A DNA stretch of 64,000 nucleotides from Leptotrichia buccalis C-1013-b (GCF_000023905.1 NC_013192.1:1-64000), one strand, 5' to 3'. Shown: positions 45,232-54,477, numbered from the stretch's first letter. The notes: a model not told the origin generated them from the sequence alone. Numbers and translations: made by a program.

Positions 45232-45983
45232 AAGTTTAAAAAAGGCTCTTTGTCAAGTGTAACAAAAAGTAAAAATATATAGTAAAACCTATATAACTAT
45301 TAAAATATCCTTTAATTAAATTTTATCATTAAGTATCCATATAAAGTTTTTTTATTTAAATTTTGAAAAACTGCTTATTGTTAATAAATATTTTTTCATA
45401 ATCCTATGTTTTTTCTTTTTATATAAGCAAGGGAAATCAGTCGCCATTTCCCCTCATTTCGCAATAATAGTTATTTTAACATATTTAACTATAACATATT
45501 AAAGAAAATGGCGAAAGTGCTACGCACTAACCCTGGCTCGTCTAAGCATTTTTTTGAAACAAAAACGAAACTCGCTAACGCTCAGACAGTCGTTTTCATT
45601 CCAAAAAAATCACGACATTCTATATTAAATTATAAAGATTATTATATTTAAGTTCTTAAATTTGGAAAATATTAAATAAGCAAAATTTCGTTAAAGGAAA
45701 AATAACTGTCTGAGCGTAGTTTTACGAAGCGAGTTTTATTTTTTCTTTATAAGAAAGTTTTGCGTAAGCGGGGTTGTAAGGGCATGGTGTCTGATGCCCT
45801 TACGTTACAAAAAATCAAATAAAAAATAGAAAAACTATTATTAATCATAGTATTTATAAATAAAATTATAAAAGTCTTTAAGTTGGATACTTAAGAATTA
45901 AATTCGATTTTTCTAACAAGTCTATCAAATTAATTATTATAAAGTTTTACTGCTATTTTTTAAATGGAGTTTAGTATAAAATA
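45232..45983. other. 752-bp gene-free gap filled with repeats
   Basis: No credible ORF. Contents are an IS630-end-like AGTAAAACCTATATAACTAT (45281-45300), the hairpin repeat 45431-45805 and a right end TTTTTTAAATGGAGTTTAGT (45955-45974) like that at 10232-10246. It separates the plus-strand lipoprotein gene from the minus-strand secreted protein gene. Confidence 0.7.
45431..45805. repeat. hairpin-ended interspersed repeat, copy 2 (double, inverted)
   Basis: Hairpins sit at both ends: GGGAAAT / ATTTCCC (45431-45452) and GTAAGGGCAT / ATGCCCTTAC (45776-45803). Their loops, CAGTCGCC and GGTGTCTG, are related in inverted form to the GGCGACTG loop at 10440-10447. Between them, ACTCGCTAACGCTCAGACAGT-like segments occur in both orientations (45569-45589 and 45707-45733). 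The ATTCCAAAAAAATCACGAC piece (45599-45617) is the complement of the segment at 10284-10302. Confidence 0.65.
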
Positions 45984-46703
45984 CTAATAAACATATTTTG
46001 CAATCTCATCGACTATATCGCTTGTCATTTCATCTAATACATATTTTTTATTAGCTTTAATAGTTTTCCATTCTTCCTTAGGCTTATTTGCCTTTTCATC
46101 AAACATATTTCCGCCAGTAGTAATTTTTACTTTATTAGTAGAAAAATTAATGCTAAATTCCTCTTGATTGCCAGAATTTCTCATATATGAATTATTGTCA
46201 AATCCGATAAGTTCGAATTTTTTGTTTTGAAATCTAAAAGTGTATGTATTTTGTGTTACTGACCAGCTTCCTGCACTCAAAAAATAATTAAATTTAATTT
46301 TTAAAATATTATTTTTTATGCTAATATTGTCTAAAGTATCCATAAGAGCTGGATTTTCCTTATCTCCTGCACTTTTGATAAAACCTTTGTCATTCTTGCT
46401 TACCAAAATATAGTTTCCATTTTTTTGCTTGAACAAAACCAAAAGTATTCTTGGATTTAAGTTTAAATATTCAGAGCCAAGATTTTCATTTTTCACAATG
46501 TTCGCCTTATCATCTTTTTCAATAACAACGACGGTATCTTCAAGTTTATCGTTATTCAAATCCCCTTTAGCCGAAAGAATCGTTTTCCAGCCTGCCGGAA
46601 CGAATCCATTTACATTTTTTGCATTATCTGGAAAGTTTTCTCCCAAAGCAAAAAGTGAGCAAATTAAAAATACCGATAAAATAAATAATAATCCTCTTTT
46701 CAT
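45984..46703 (-). CDS. secreted protein, function unknown
   Basis: 239 residues with a signal peptide (RGLLFILSVFLICSLFALG, cleavage near residue 21). The mature part opens with PAGWKTILSAKGDLNNDKLEDTVVVIEKDD (about 36-65). The pattern DLNNDKLED resembles a calcium-binding FG-GAP/VCBS-like loop. The remainder is beta-rich. Likely periplasmic or surface-exposed. AAGGAAAGA precedes the start. It lies 22 bp downstream of cobD on the same strand, so it may share its transcript, but no role in cobalamin synthesis is evident. Confidence 0.6.
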   Translation of the reverse strand: MKRGLLFILSVFLICSLFALGENFPDNAKNVNGFVPAGWKTILSAKGDLNNDKLEDTVVVIEKDDKANIVKNENLGSEYLNLNPRILLVLFKQKNGNYILVSKNDKGFIKSAGDKENPALMDTLDNISIKNNILKIKFNYFLSAGSWSVTQNTYTFRFQNKKFELIGFDNNSYMRNSGNQEEFSINFSTNKVKITTGGNMFDEKANKPKEEWKTIKANKKYVLDEMTSDIVDEIAKYVY

Positions 46704-46725
46704 AAATAATACATCTTTCCTTTTT

Positions 46726-47832
46726 TTATTCTAAAATTTTTTTCAAAGCCTTAATAACCCTATCATTACTCTTTCTGTCCTTAATTGCCAGCCTAAAAAA
46801 TCTTTCATCTAAAAATTTGAAATTGGACGCATCCCTTATCAAAATTCCTTCTTCCATCATCTTTTCCCGCAATTTTTTCACATTCAGCCCTTTAGAAATC
46901 AGCTCATCTTTTATTTTTACGCAAATAAAGTTTATTTCAGTTTTATAAGGCTTTATTCCTGAAATTTCATTCAGTCTTTCATACATGTATCTTTTTTCTT
47001 CTGTTATCCAGTTTAATGTCTTTTCTATGTATTCTGTATCATCAAGCACCGTTATTCCAGCCATTTCAGCGATATTGTTCACACTCCACGGCTCTTTTTT
47101 TTCAGCGATTTTATTTTCTAAATTTTTGTCAAAATAAATTCCATATCCCAATCGTAATCCTGGAATAGCAAAAAATTTTGTAAATGCACGAGTTACAAAC
47201 AAATTTTTCTTGTTTTCCCCACTATTTACAATGCTTTCCTTTAGACCGTCCTCTAAAAATTCGATAAATGCCTCATCAATAAATAACTTTGTATCATATC
47301 TATTGCATTCTCTCAAAATTTCCTCTGTTTCAGCCATTTTCAAAAATTTTCCAGTCGGATTATTCGGATTGCAAATTATTACCAAATCATATTTTTTCTC
47401 AAGTTCCTTTTTTAATTTCCCAATATTAAGCCTAAACTCCTCTTTTTCTTCTAATTCAAAATATTCAATTTCAATTTTCTGACTTTCAGAATTTTTGCAT
47501 GCTCTTACTGCCCTTTCATATTCCCCAAAAGTAGGTGACACAACCAGCACTTTTTTTGGTTTTATCACTTTTATGAACAAAAATATAGCTTCTGTCGCAC
47601 CGTTTCCCAGCACAATATTTTCCAGTTCAACTTTATTTAGCCAAGCCAATTTTTCACGCAATTCCACATAATCAGGGTCAGGATACCTCTCAAGAATCCC
47701 AATATTTTCAGCAATTTTCTGCTTTAAGCTCTCAGGCACTCCGTAAGGATTGATATTTGAGCTGTAATCCAGTATTTCTGTTATATTTTTTTCCCTGAAT
47801 ATTTTATAAATATTTCCACCATGAAAATCCAT
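46726..47832 (-). CDS. cobD: threonine-phosphate decarboxylase / histidinol-phosphate aminotransferase-like enzyme (CobD)
   Basis: 368 residues from the ATG that follows GGAG by six bases; an ATG four codons earlier overlaps that site. A fold-type I PLP enzyme. Landmarks are DFHGGNIYKIF at the start, LDYSSNINPYG (about 17-27), GNGATEAIFLF (about 76), ICNPNNPTGKFLK (about 153-165), and the PLP-lysine segment TRAFTKFFAIPGLRLGYG (about 216-233). The start (HGGN) and the neighbours cbiB and cbiP identify it as CobD, which makes aminopropanol phosphate for the nucleotide loop, rather than HisC. A palindrome-bearing repeat separates it from cbiB. Confidence 0.88.
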   Translation of the reverse strand: MDFHGGNIYKIFREKNITEILDYSSNINPYGVPESLKQKIAENIGILERYPDPDYVELREKLAWLNKVELENIVLGNGATEAIFLFIKVIKPKKVLVVSPTFGEYERAVRACKNSESQKIEIEYFELEEKEEFRLNIGKLKKELEKKYDLVIICNPNNPTGKFLKMAETEEILRECNRYDTKLFIDEAFIEFLEDGLKESIVNSGENKKNLFVTRAFTKFFAIPGLRLGYGIYFDKNLENKIAEKKEPWSVNNIAEMAGITVLDDTEYIEKTLNWITEEKRYMYERLNEISGIKPYKTEINFICVKIKDELISKGLNVKKLREKMMEEGILIRDASNFKFLDERFFRLAIKDRKSNDRVIKALKKILE

Positions 47833-47970
47833 TTTTTTCTCCATTCATTCTATTGTTATAGTAAAAATCAAATTCAAAAATTATGACTAAATTTCTATCA
47901 ATTCGATATTAAAAGGTTTCAAATATAATTTATTATAACCAATTATTCATATATTTTCATCTTTTAATGC

Positions 47971-48080
47971 TAAACCCCATTTCAAAAAAAAGAAATTATA
48001 TTTTATTTATTTTCTGACAAGGGGTCTTGACCCCTTGCTAAACAGAACTTATAACAAATCCATTATTTTAAGGGGAATAG
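47971..48080. repeat. ~110-bp intergenic repeat with palindromic core
   Basis: Core CAAGGGGTCTTGACCCCTTG at 48018-48037. The left flank AGAAATTATATTTTATTTAT (47991-48010) is shared with 41301-41320; the right flank AGAACTTATAACAAATCCAT with 63119-63138 (AGAATTTATAACAAAACCAT). The left end CTAAACCCCATTT and right end AGGGGAATAGT are partly inverted. It lies between cbiB and cobD, inside the presumed cbiP-cbiB-cobD transcript. Confidence 0.7.
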
Positions 48081-48097
48081 TATAAGTAAATATTTTT

Positions 48098-49069
48098 TTA
48101 TTTGATATTCAAAATTTTTATAAAAAAATAAGCTCCTGTAAATATAAGTGAAAATATCACTAAACTTAAAAAACTTGTAACATACATTATTCTTATATTT
48201 TTTCTTATATCTTCCAGTTCAAATTCCTTTGTTTTATCTCCTATCGTAGGTTTATCTATCTCTTTCCCAAAATACGATACTTTTCCTCCAAACTGCACTC
48301 CCAATGCCCCTGCAACGCTCGCTTCTGAATGTGCCGAATTTGGACTGCTATGATTTTTTCTGTCTCTTAGAAATATTTTTAGCGAATTTTTATAATCGTA
48401 GCCTAAAATCATACTGGCAAGCACTATCAAAATTCCTGTAATTCTCGCAGGAATAAAGTTAGCCACATCGTCAACCTTTGCAGAAAATTTACCAAAATCC
48501 ATATATTTCTCATTTTTATACCCGACCATCGAATCTAACGTGTTTATCGCCTTATACGTCATTGCCAGCGGCATTCCTCCCAAAAACATATAAAACATAG
48601 GAGCAACTATTCCATCAACTGTATTTTCAGAAATTGTTTCCATTGTACTTCTTATTATCATCTTTTCATCCATCGTTTCCGTATCTCTTGACACAAGATA
48701 GGACAAGTCTTTTCTTGCTCTTTCTATGTCCCCTTCTTTCAGAATCCTGTAAACTCTGTTTCCTTCACGTGCCAATGAATTTATTGAAAAAATTGTATAC
48801 ATCAGGTAAATTTCAATAATCATAAAAAATACTGAAATTTTTACAGACTTGGAAATTAGATACATTGATGTGTACGTTATAGAAACAGTAAAAATATTAA
48901 GCGCTGCCCCAGCTAAAAATTTATACTTTTTTCTTAACAAAACTTTTTCTCCAGCACTTATTATCTTCCCAATAACCTGAACAGGATGAACGACATTCTG
49001 CGGATCTCCAAATATCAAGTCCAATACATACGCTATCAAAATTTTTATAAAAAATATCAATCTATTCAC
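48098..49069 (-). CDS. cbiB: adenosylcobinamide-phosphate synthase
   Basis: 323 residues, several membrane helices. CbiB joins aminopropanol phosphate to adenosylcobyric acid. Landmarks are YVLDLIFGDPQNVVHPVQVIGKII (about 14-37), LSYLVSRDTETMD (about 122-134), ISENTVDGIVAPMFYMFLGGMPLAMTYKAINTLDSMVGY (about 149-187) and NSAHSEASVAGALGVQFGG (about 247-265). It overlaps cbiP by 8 bp, indicating coupled translation. Confidence 0.96.
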   Translation of the reverse strand: MNRLIFFIKILIAYVLDLIFGDPQNVVHPVQVIGKIISAGEKVLLRKKYKFLAGAALNIFTVSITYTSMYLISKSVKISVFFMIIEIYLMYTIFSINSLAREGNRVYRILKEGDIERARKDLSYLVSRDTETMDEKMIIRSTMETISENTVDGIVAPMFYMFLGGMPLAMTYKAINTLDSMVGYKNEKYMDFGKFSAKVDDVANFIPARITGILIVLASMILGYDYKNSLKIFLRDRKNHSSPNSAHSEASVAGALGVQFGGKVSYFGKEIDKPTIGDKTKEFELEDIRKNIRIMYVTSFLSLVIFSLIFTGAYFFIKILNIK

Positions 49070-50567
49070 ATCCCATTATCTCATAAATTTTCTCAATATC
49101 CACATTCTCTCTCAAAATCTGTGCCAACTTATCATATTCTTGATTCTTGTATTCCTTAAAGCTAAAATCTTCATTCACTTTGTCAAGCCCCTTCAATTTT
49201 CTCACTTCATTCAGAAAATGATTTGTAAATTCAGAATTGTCAAATATTCCATGAATGTAAGTTCCCCCAACATTGCCTTTTACAGCACCTTTTAACTTTT
49301 CGTCGTCAAAAATACACTTTATTTCAGTTTTTTCCTCATTTACAGGATAACTGTAGCCTTGATGTATTTCATAGCCTTTTATTTCAATGCCATCCATTCC
49401 AGCGAGTATTCCATCTGCATTTTTTATTTTCTTTTCATACTGTGTTGTTGTTTTTGCTGTTTCCATAACTGTTTCTATGTCTAATAAATCTAAGCCTGAA
49501 ATTTCTTTTAGATTAGATTCAATATTTTGAGGATCCATTATTTTTTGTCCCATTATTTGAAAACCACCACAAATTCCAAATACTATCGTTCCTCTTTTTG
49601 CAAGCCTTATAATTTCCCTGCTTATATTTTTATCAATCAAGTCCTTCATGTCTTCCACAGTATTTTTAGAGCCAGGAATAATAATAATGTCCTCATCTCC
49701 AAGTTCAGAGCTTTTTGTAACATATTTCAAGGAAACATCGCTATAATGGCTAAGTGCGTCAATATCTGTAAAATTCGATATATGTTTTAGTTTAATAACC
49801 GAAATCCGAATTTTCCCTTCTTTTTTCACATTATACTTATCAATCCCTAGACTGTCCTCTTCCTCAATTCCTAGCGGCACAAACGGCACTACTCCCAGAA
49901 CAGGCACATTTGTCAACTCTTCAATCATCTCAATTCCAGGAGTCAAAAGGCTCTTATCTCCTCTAAATTTATTTATAATTACACCTTTTATCCGTTTTCT
50001 CTCACTTTCTTCAAGCAGCATAATTGTCCCGTAAATTGCCGCAAAAACACCGCCTCTGTCAATATCAGCAACCAGAATAACAGGCGAATCAGCCATTTCC
50101 GCCATCCCTGTATTTACAATGTCGTCTTCCTTCAAGTTAATTTCCGCAGGGCTTCCTGCCCCTTCCAGCACGCAAATATCAAAGTTATCCCTTATGTGGT
50201 TGTACGCCGCCATTATATCTTTTTTTAAATTATGCTTATAGGCAAAATATTCTCTCGCATCCATGTTTTTGTAAACTTTTCCATTCACAATAACCTGTGA
50301 TTTTCTGTCTGTTGTAGGTTTTAATAATATCGGATTCATAAATGCCTGTGGCTCGATATTAGCCGCTTCAGCCTGCACCACCTGAGCTCTCCCCATCTCT
50401 TTTCCATCCTTCGTAATAAACGAATTTAAAGCCATATTCTGTGACTTAAACGGCACCACACTATACCCGTCCTGATAAAATATTCTGCAAAATCCTGCAT
50501 TGATTATGCTTTTTCCGACATTAGAACCTGTCCCCAGCAACATTATATTTTTGTGTTTTCTTTCCAT
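49062..50567 (-). CDS. cbiP: adenosylcobyric acid synthase (glutamine-hydrolysing)
   Basis: 501 residues. CbiP/CobQ amidates four carboxylates of adenosylcobyrinic a,c-diamide. The N-terminal synthetase domain has MLLGTGSNVGKSIINAGFCRIF (about 9-30), PFKSQNMALNSF and DIDRGGVFAAIYGT (about 167-180). The C-terminal glutamine amidotransferase domain has IIPGSKNTVEDM, the nucleophile segment VFGICGGFQIMGQ (Cys about 336) and the closing His in GTYIHGIFDN (about 442-451). AAAAGGAG precedes the start. It heads the cbiP-cbiB-cobD group; no cobalamin riboswitch is visible in the 349-bp leader, which instead holds a MITE. Confidence 0.96.
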   Translation of the reverse strand: MERKHKNIMLLGTGSNVGKSIINAGFCRIFYQDGYSVVPFKSQNMALNSFITKDGKEMGRAQVVQAEAANIEPQAFMNPILLKPTTDRKSQVIVNGKVYKNMDAREYFAYKHNLKKDIMAAYNHIRDNFDICVLEGAGSPAEINLKEDDIVNTGMAEMADSPVILVADIDRGGVFAAIYGTIMLLEESERKRIKGVIINKFRGDKSLLTPGIEMIEELTNVPVLGVVPFVPLGIEEEDSLGIDKYNVKKEGKIRISVIKLKHISNFTDIDALSHYSDVSLKYVTKSSELGDEDIIIIPGSKNTVEDMKDLIDKNISREIIRLAKRGTIVFGICGGFQIMGQKIMDPQNIESNLKEISGLDLLDIETVMETAKTTTQYEKKIKNADGILAGMDGIEIKGYEIHQGYSYPVNEEKTEIKCIFDDEKLKGAVKGNVGGTYIHGIFDNSEFTNHFLNEVRKLKGLDKVNEDFSFKEYKNQEYDKLAQILRENVDIEKIYEIMGCE

Positions 50568-50628
50568 AAATTCTGCTCCTTTTAGTTATTAAATATTTTT
50601 ATTTCTAAAAATCTATAAAATTATATTA

Positions 50629-50779
50629 GGCTGTGTCTGAAAACTCAAAATCTATGTTATTTTTAATGTTTTTTTTATTTTATAAATTATACAAATCACC
50701 ATAAAATCAGTGTTTATTATTTTTGATTTTGGAAAAATTTGTTAAAAATTCATCATTTGGAGAGTTTTCAGACACGCCC
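50629..50779. mobile_element. 151-bp MITE, copy B
   Basis: Reverse-orientation twin of 38674-38824, the same length. Ends are GGCTGTGTCTGAAAACT and the complement of GGGCGTGTCTGAAAACT, flanked by TA on both sides (50627-50628, 50780-50781). It occupies most of the 349-bp gap 50568-50916 upstream of cbiP; the rest of that gap shows no gene. Confidence 0.88.
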
Positions 50780-50916
50780 TAATACAGTATCTTAAATTTT
50801 TTATTTTCTCTACTTTTTGAAAAGGTTTTTTCTCTTTTATTATGTAAATTCTATTATTATCAAGTTTTTGTAGTCTTTTTCTTTTACAATTAACTTTTAT
50901 TAAAAAAGTCAAATTA

Positions 50917-52734
50917 TTATAAAATTTCCATTCCTACTCCTACTAAAACTTCATAAACTGGTGATAATTTTTTTGGAACATAAATAATAAAGCCATCACG
51001 TCCACGTGTAAGCAAAACTCTGTAACTATTAACACGATATAAACTATCTCCTGCATTATTTTTATCAAAGTTTTCCCATTTTCTTTCTTTTTCATTCCAC
51101 AACATATCCTCGCCCCATCCAATTATAGGCATATCAATTTCCAAACCTTGACATTGAAATTCTGAAATTGCCTGTTCTATTCGATAATTAAAATCATTAT
51201 CATTAAACCATTTTACTACATTTATATCAGTATTATTTTTCTTATTTTTGAAATTTTCGGAATATTTAGCTTGAGATGAAGCCATTACGCCGTAATATTT
51301 TTTCTCATTTTTAGAATATCTTTTAAAACAATATTTTTTAGCTTTTCCAAAACTATGTGTAACATACATATTAAATCCTGAGTTTAAAATTGATGGAGCT
51401 AATTCTTTTGCTTTTTCTATATCACTATTTAACAAAAAATTTACAAATTGACTTACTTTATTAGCTAAATGGCTTCTCAAACTAATATCCAAATCAAAAT
51501 TATCATTTTTAATAATATTACTCGAACTTTTAAATATAGAAGTTAATCTTTCTGGACAAATAACTTCCCATTTTTTCTCACTTTTACTAATCGCCTCGTT
51601 CCAATGTGCTAAATTGGAGCTTTCGCCATTATAAATTTCTTGTCCTTCTCCTACAAGAACTACGAGAACTCCCCAGTCTAAGCGTTTTTCTGTCATTTCA
51701 ATTAAGATATCTGGTTCTGAGCGATTAATTTTTTTCTTAAAATTCATTCGCTCTTTATCCCAAGCACGCTGCCCTTCATCAAATACAATTACATTTTTAT
51801 CAAAATCTGTTGCTCCCTTTTCCAAATACTCATTAATAACTTTGTGAATACTTTTTACAAATACATTACTATTTTTTCCCAGCGTATTTGATAAAACTTT
51901 AATTAATGAACCATTTCCAGACAAATAAATAGAATTTATACTTTTAATGCTTTCGCAAATATCATAAACATACTGTAATCCTAAATATGTTTTCCCCGCT
52001 CCCGGCACTCCAGTAACAAACACCAAAATATGTTTTTTCTTCTTTTTGGCATCAATAGTTATATTTTGTAAATTTTCCATAGCAGCAGGAATCCTAGTGC
52101 TGCTTACTCTACGAATGTTTGGAAGTTCCTCATTTTTCATTATTACTCGTGCAGCTTCTATAATTGTAGGAAGTGGTTCATATTTTGAATAAATCCAATT
52201 TTTTAAACTTTTTCCATTCATTTTATTTTCTTTTGTTACTACTCTTTGAATTACTTCTGATAAATAATTAATTGAACATATAGTAATGCTCTTTTTTCTC
52301 TTAGTTTTTTTATTTTCAGATTTTGTAAGTACTAAAATTGGTATTATTTTTTTATTTCTTGATTCAAAATGATATTCTTGAATGTCACGAAAATACGCTA
52401 CTGTTTGATCAATATCTTCCACCAAAAAATTCTTTTTCATTTTAAATTCTAAAATAAAAACTTTTTCATTACTCAAAATAATAACATCTATCCTTCTTCC
52501 ACCTTCATACGGCAATTCGTATTCAAATATAATATTAAAATTTTTCTTAATTTCTTCAATTTTTACAAGAATTTTTTTCAACTGCTCAAAACTATCATCC
52601 CAAGCCTTAATTTGCAGCTCTCCAAGTTCCAAATTATAATTTTCTCGAAAATTCTTTTTCATTTTATTTAACCAATTACTTTTTTCTTCGTTTAAAAAAT
52701 TCTCGATAGAATTTGCGTAACAATAACGTTTCAT
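50917..52734 (-). CDS. nuclease-like plus DUF2075 (Schlafen-type) helicase protein
   Basis: 605 residues. The N-terminal domain has a PD-(D/E)XK-like pattern, GGRRIDVIILSNEKVFILEFK (about 76-97; D and ExK). The central and C-terminal part is a superfamily-1-type helicase/ATPase: Walker A VTGVPGAGKTYLGLQ (about 239-253), Walker B VIVFDEGQRAWD (about 309-320), EFQCQGLEIDMPIIGWGED (about 535-553) and the closing YRVLLTRGRDGFIIYVP (about 575-591). DUF2075 proteins are linked to Schlafen group 3 helicases; their bacterial role is largely unknown, with defence a plausible guess. It stands alone, with AGAGGGGA before the ATG. Confidence 0.8.
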   Translation of the reverse strand: MKRYCYANSIENFLNEEKSNWLNKMKKNFRENYNLELGELQIKAWDDSFEQLKKILVKIEEIKKNFNIIFEYELPYEGGRRIDVIILSNEKVFILEFKMKKNFLVEDIDQTVAYFRDIQEYHFESRNKKIIPILVLTKSENKKTKRKKSITICSINYLSEVIQRVVTKENKMNGKSLKNWIYSKYEPLPTIIEAARVIMKNEELPNIRRVSSTRIPAAMENLQNITIDAKKKKKHILVFVTGVPGAGKTYLGLQYVYDICESIKSINSIYLSGNGSLIKVLSNTLGKNSNVFVKSIHKVINEYLEKGATDFDKNVIVFDEGQRAWDKERMNFKKKINRSEPDILIEMTEKRLDWGVLVVLVGEGQEIYNGESSNLAHWNEAISKSEKKWEVICPERLTSIFKSSSNIIKNDNFDLDISLRSHLANKVSQFVNFLLNSDIEKAKELAPSILNSGFNMYVTHSFGKAKKYCFKRYSKNEKKYYGVMASSQAKYSENFKNKKNNTDINVVKWFNDNDFNYRIEQAISEFQCQGLEIDMPIIGWGEDMLWNEKERKWENFDKNNAGDSLYRVNSYRVLLTRGRDGFIIYVPKKLSPVYEVLVGVGMEIL

Positions 52735-52918
52735 ATTCCTAATCCCCTCTTACTTTCTAAAAAATCTAAATTACCAATTTTTCCCAACAATATTGAATTC
52801 TTATTTTAATTTTTCCTAAAAAAATTATAATGTTTTCATAAATAACTTATTTATTCTTAGTAAAACAATTATAACAGATAAAAATGCCATAAGCAAATTG
52901 GATTTGCAAAAAATATTT

Positions 52919-53413
52919 TTATTTTCTTTTAGATTTTATTCTGTCCAATACTTTCTTAACTTTATCGCTATAAAATACTCCAATTACAAATGAAACATGC
53001 GATAATATACAAAATATATATTTTCTCCCATTTGTCAAACGAGACATTATCGAACTATATTCATTTTCAAAAATAGCTCTAAACACAAAATAAATAAATA
53101 TTACAATCATTACCAAAATTAATACTTTTTTATTCATTTTTTTTAGAAATCTTTTGCACAAATATCCTAAGAAGTACATAATTCCCAATATTATTATCAA
53201 GCAAAACAACGAAAACACAATTACAAAAATCTTCAAAATCTGCTCTGGAGCTTCCAACAAAATCCCAGTAGAAAATAATGTAAAAATAAACCAAAACAAA
53301 TATGCTAACACTGGATATATTACTGACTGAACTAAAAAATAAATTATTGTAAATAAAATTAATCCTAAAAAATTATTCGGTTTTCTCACAAGCTTATTTG
53401 TATTTTTTTCCAC
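52919..53413 (-). CDS. small membrane protein, tandem paralogue 3 of 3
   Basis: 164 residues, about five membrane helices. The first ~20 residues (MEKNTNKLVRKPNNFLGLIL) are identical to those of the next paralogue. The C-terminal signature SDKVKK(V/I)LDRIK(S/F)KRK is shared by all three. Charged C-terminus, no signal peptide, no known family. The product is an integral membrane protein of unknown role. It is the most downstream copy of the array. Confidence 0.65.
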   Translation of the reverse strand: MEKNTNKLVRKPNNFLGLILFTIIYFLVQSVIYPVLAYLFWFIFTLFSTGILLEAPEQILKIFVIVFSLFCLIIILGIMYFLGYLCKRFLKKMNKKVLILVMIVIFIYFVFRAIFENEYSSIMSRLTNGRKYIFCILSHVSFVIGVFYSDKVKKVLDRIKSKRK

Positions 53414-53431
53414 TTATTTTTCCTCCTTCTT

Positions 53432-53938
53432 TTATTTTTTTCTTTTAAATTTTATTCTATCTAATATTTTTTTGACTTTATCGCTATGAAATGCTCCCAT
53501 TATATACGAAATATGAAATATAGTACAAAATATATACTTTTTCTCATCTATTAAAGCATCAATTATTGAATTTTGATCTCCAGCAACAGTTTTGTACAAA
53601 AAATAAATCAATATTACAATCATTACGGTATTTAATCCTATTTTATTCATTTTTCCTAGAAAATCTTTACATAAATATCCTAAATAACACATAAATCCAG
53701 ATAATATTACCAAACAAACACAATAAAATAGATAAGTTAAAATAACTTGAATTTCTTTTATTTTTAAAATTCCCAAAGCATCTGCTATTCCTCCAAAAAT
53801 CAGCGTGAAAGAAAACCAGAATAAAAATCCTAATAGCGGATATATCACATTCTGAACTAAAAAATAAATTATCGCAAATAAAATTAATCCTAAAAAATTA
53901 TTCGGTTTTCTCACAAGCTTATTTGTATTTTTTTCCAC
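53432..53938 (-). CDS. small membrane protein, tandem paralogue 2 of 3
   Basis: 168 residues, about five helices, ending DKVKKILDRIKFKRKK. The N-terminus is nearly identical to paralogue 3, but the middle (residues 45-130) has diverged. The intergenic spacers around it, including AAGGAGGAAAAATAAG-type ribosome-binding sites, are also near-identical, showing recent tandem duplication. No family recognised. Confidence 0.65.
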   Translation of the reverse strand: MEKNTNKLVRKPNNFLGLILFAIIYFLVQNVIYPLLGFLFWFSFTLIFGGIADALGILKIKEIQVILTYLFYCVCLVILSGFMCYLGYLCKDFLGKMNKIGLNTVMIVILIYFLYKTVAGDQNSIIDALIDEKKYIFCTIFHISYIMGAFHSDKVKKILDRIKFKRKK

Positions 53939-53956
53939 TTATTTTTCCTCCTTCTT

Positions 53957-54448
53957 TTATTTTTTTCTTTTAAATTTTATTCTATCTAATATTTTTTTGA
54001 CTTTATCACTAAAAAATACTCCAACTGTGTAAAAAATATGTGATGCTGTACAGAAAATATGTATTTCCCGTGCTGTCGGCGCAAACATTGCTGTACTTTC
54101 ATCTGTTTCTGTAAAAACTTTATACAAAAAATAAATTAAAATAGCTGTCATTACACTGCCTAATACCGTTTTATCCATTTTTTTCAAAAATTTACTGCAC
54201 AAATATCCTAAGTAAAATACAAGAATAAGCACCATTATTAAAGCAATTCCCGAAATTACAACAGCAATAGTGGTCATAGCCACTTGCGGAAGATGTAAAA
54301 ATTCCAGAGTATTAAGAATAATTCCTGCTGACGACATCGCAAAAACCAGCCAGAACAAAAGTGCTAATGCTGGATATATTGTTTTCTGAAAGAAAAAGTA
54401 AATTACTGTAAATAAAACTAATACTAAAAAACTTTTTGCTTTTGACAT
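53957..54448 (-). CDS. small membrane protein, tandem paralogue 1 of 3
   Basis: 163 residues, five predicted helices. It shares FLVLVLFTVIYFFFQKTIYPALALLFW and the C-terminal SDKVKKILDRIKFKRKK with the other two but has a shorter N-terminus (MSKAKS). It is the first copy in the direction of transcription, 29 bp after the gene at 54478-55206. Function unknown. Confidence 0.65.
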   Translation of the reverse strand: MSKAKSFLVLVLFTVIYFFFQKTIYPALALLFWLVFAMSSAGIILNTLEFLHLPQVAMTTIAVVISGIALIMVLILVFYLGYLCSKFLKKMDKTVLGSVMTAILIYFLYKVFTETDESTAMFAPTAREIHIFCTASHIFYTVGVFFSDKVKKILDRIKFKRKK

Positions 54449-54477
54449 AAATTTATTTTCATCCTTTTTTCTCCTTA

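Noticed and set aside
46726-47832. Histidinol-phosphate aminotransferase (hisC)
   Set aside because: The sequence family overlaps, but the HGGN start and the cbiP-cbiB neighbours fit CobD; no histidine genes are nearby.
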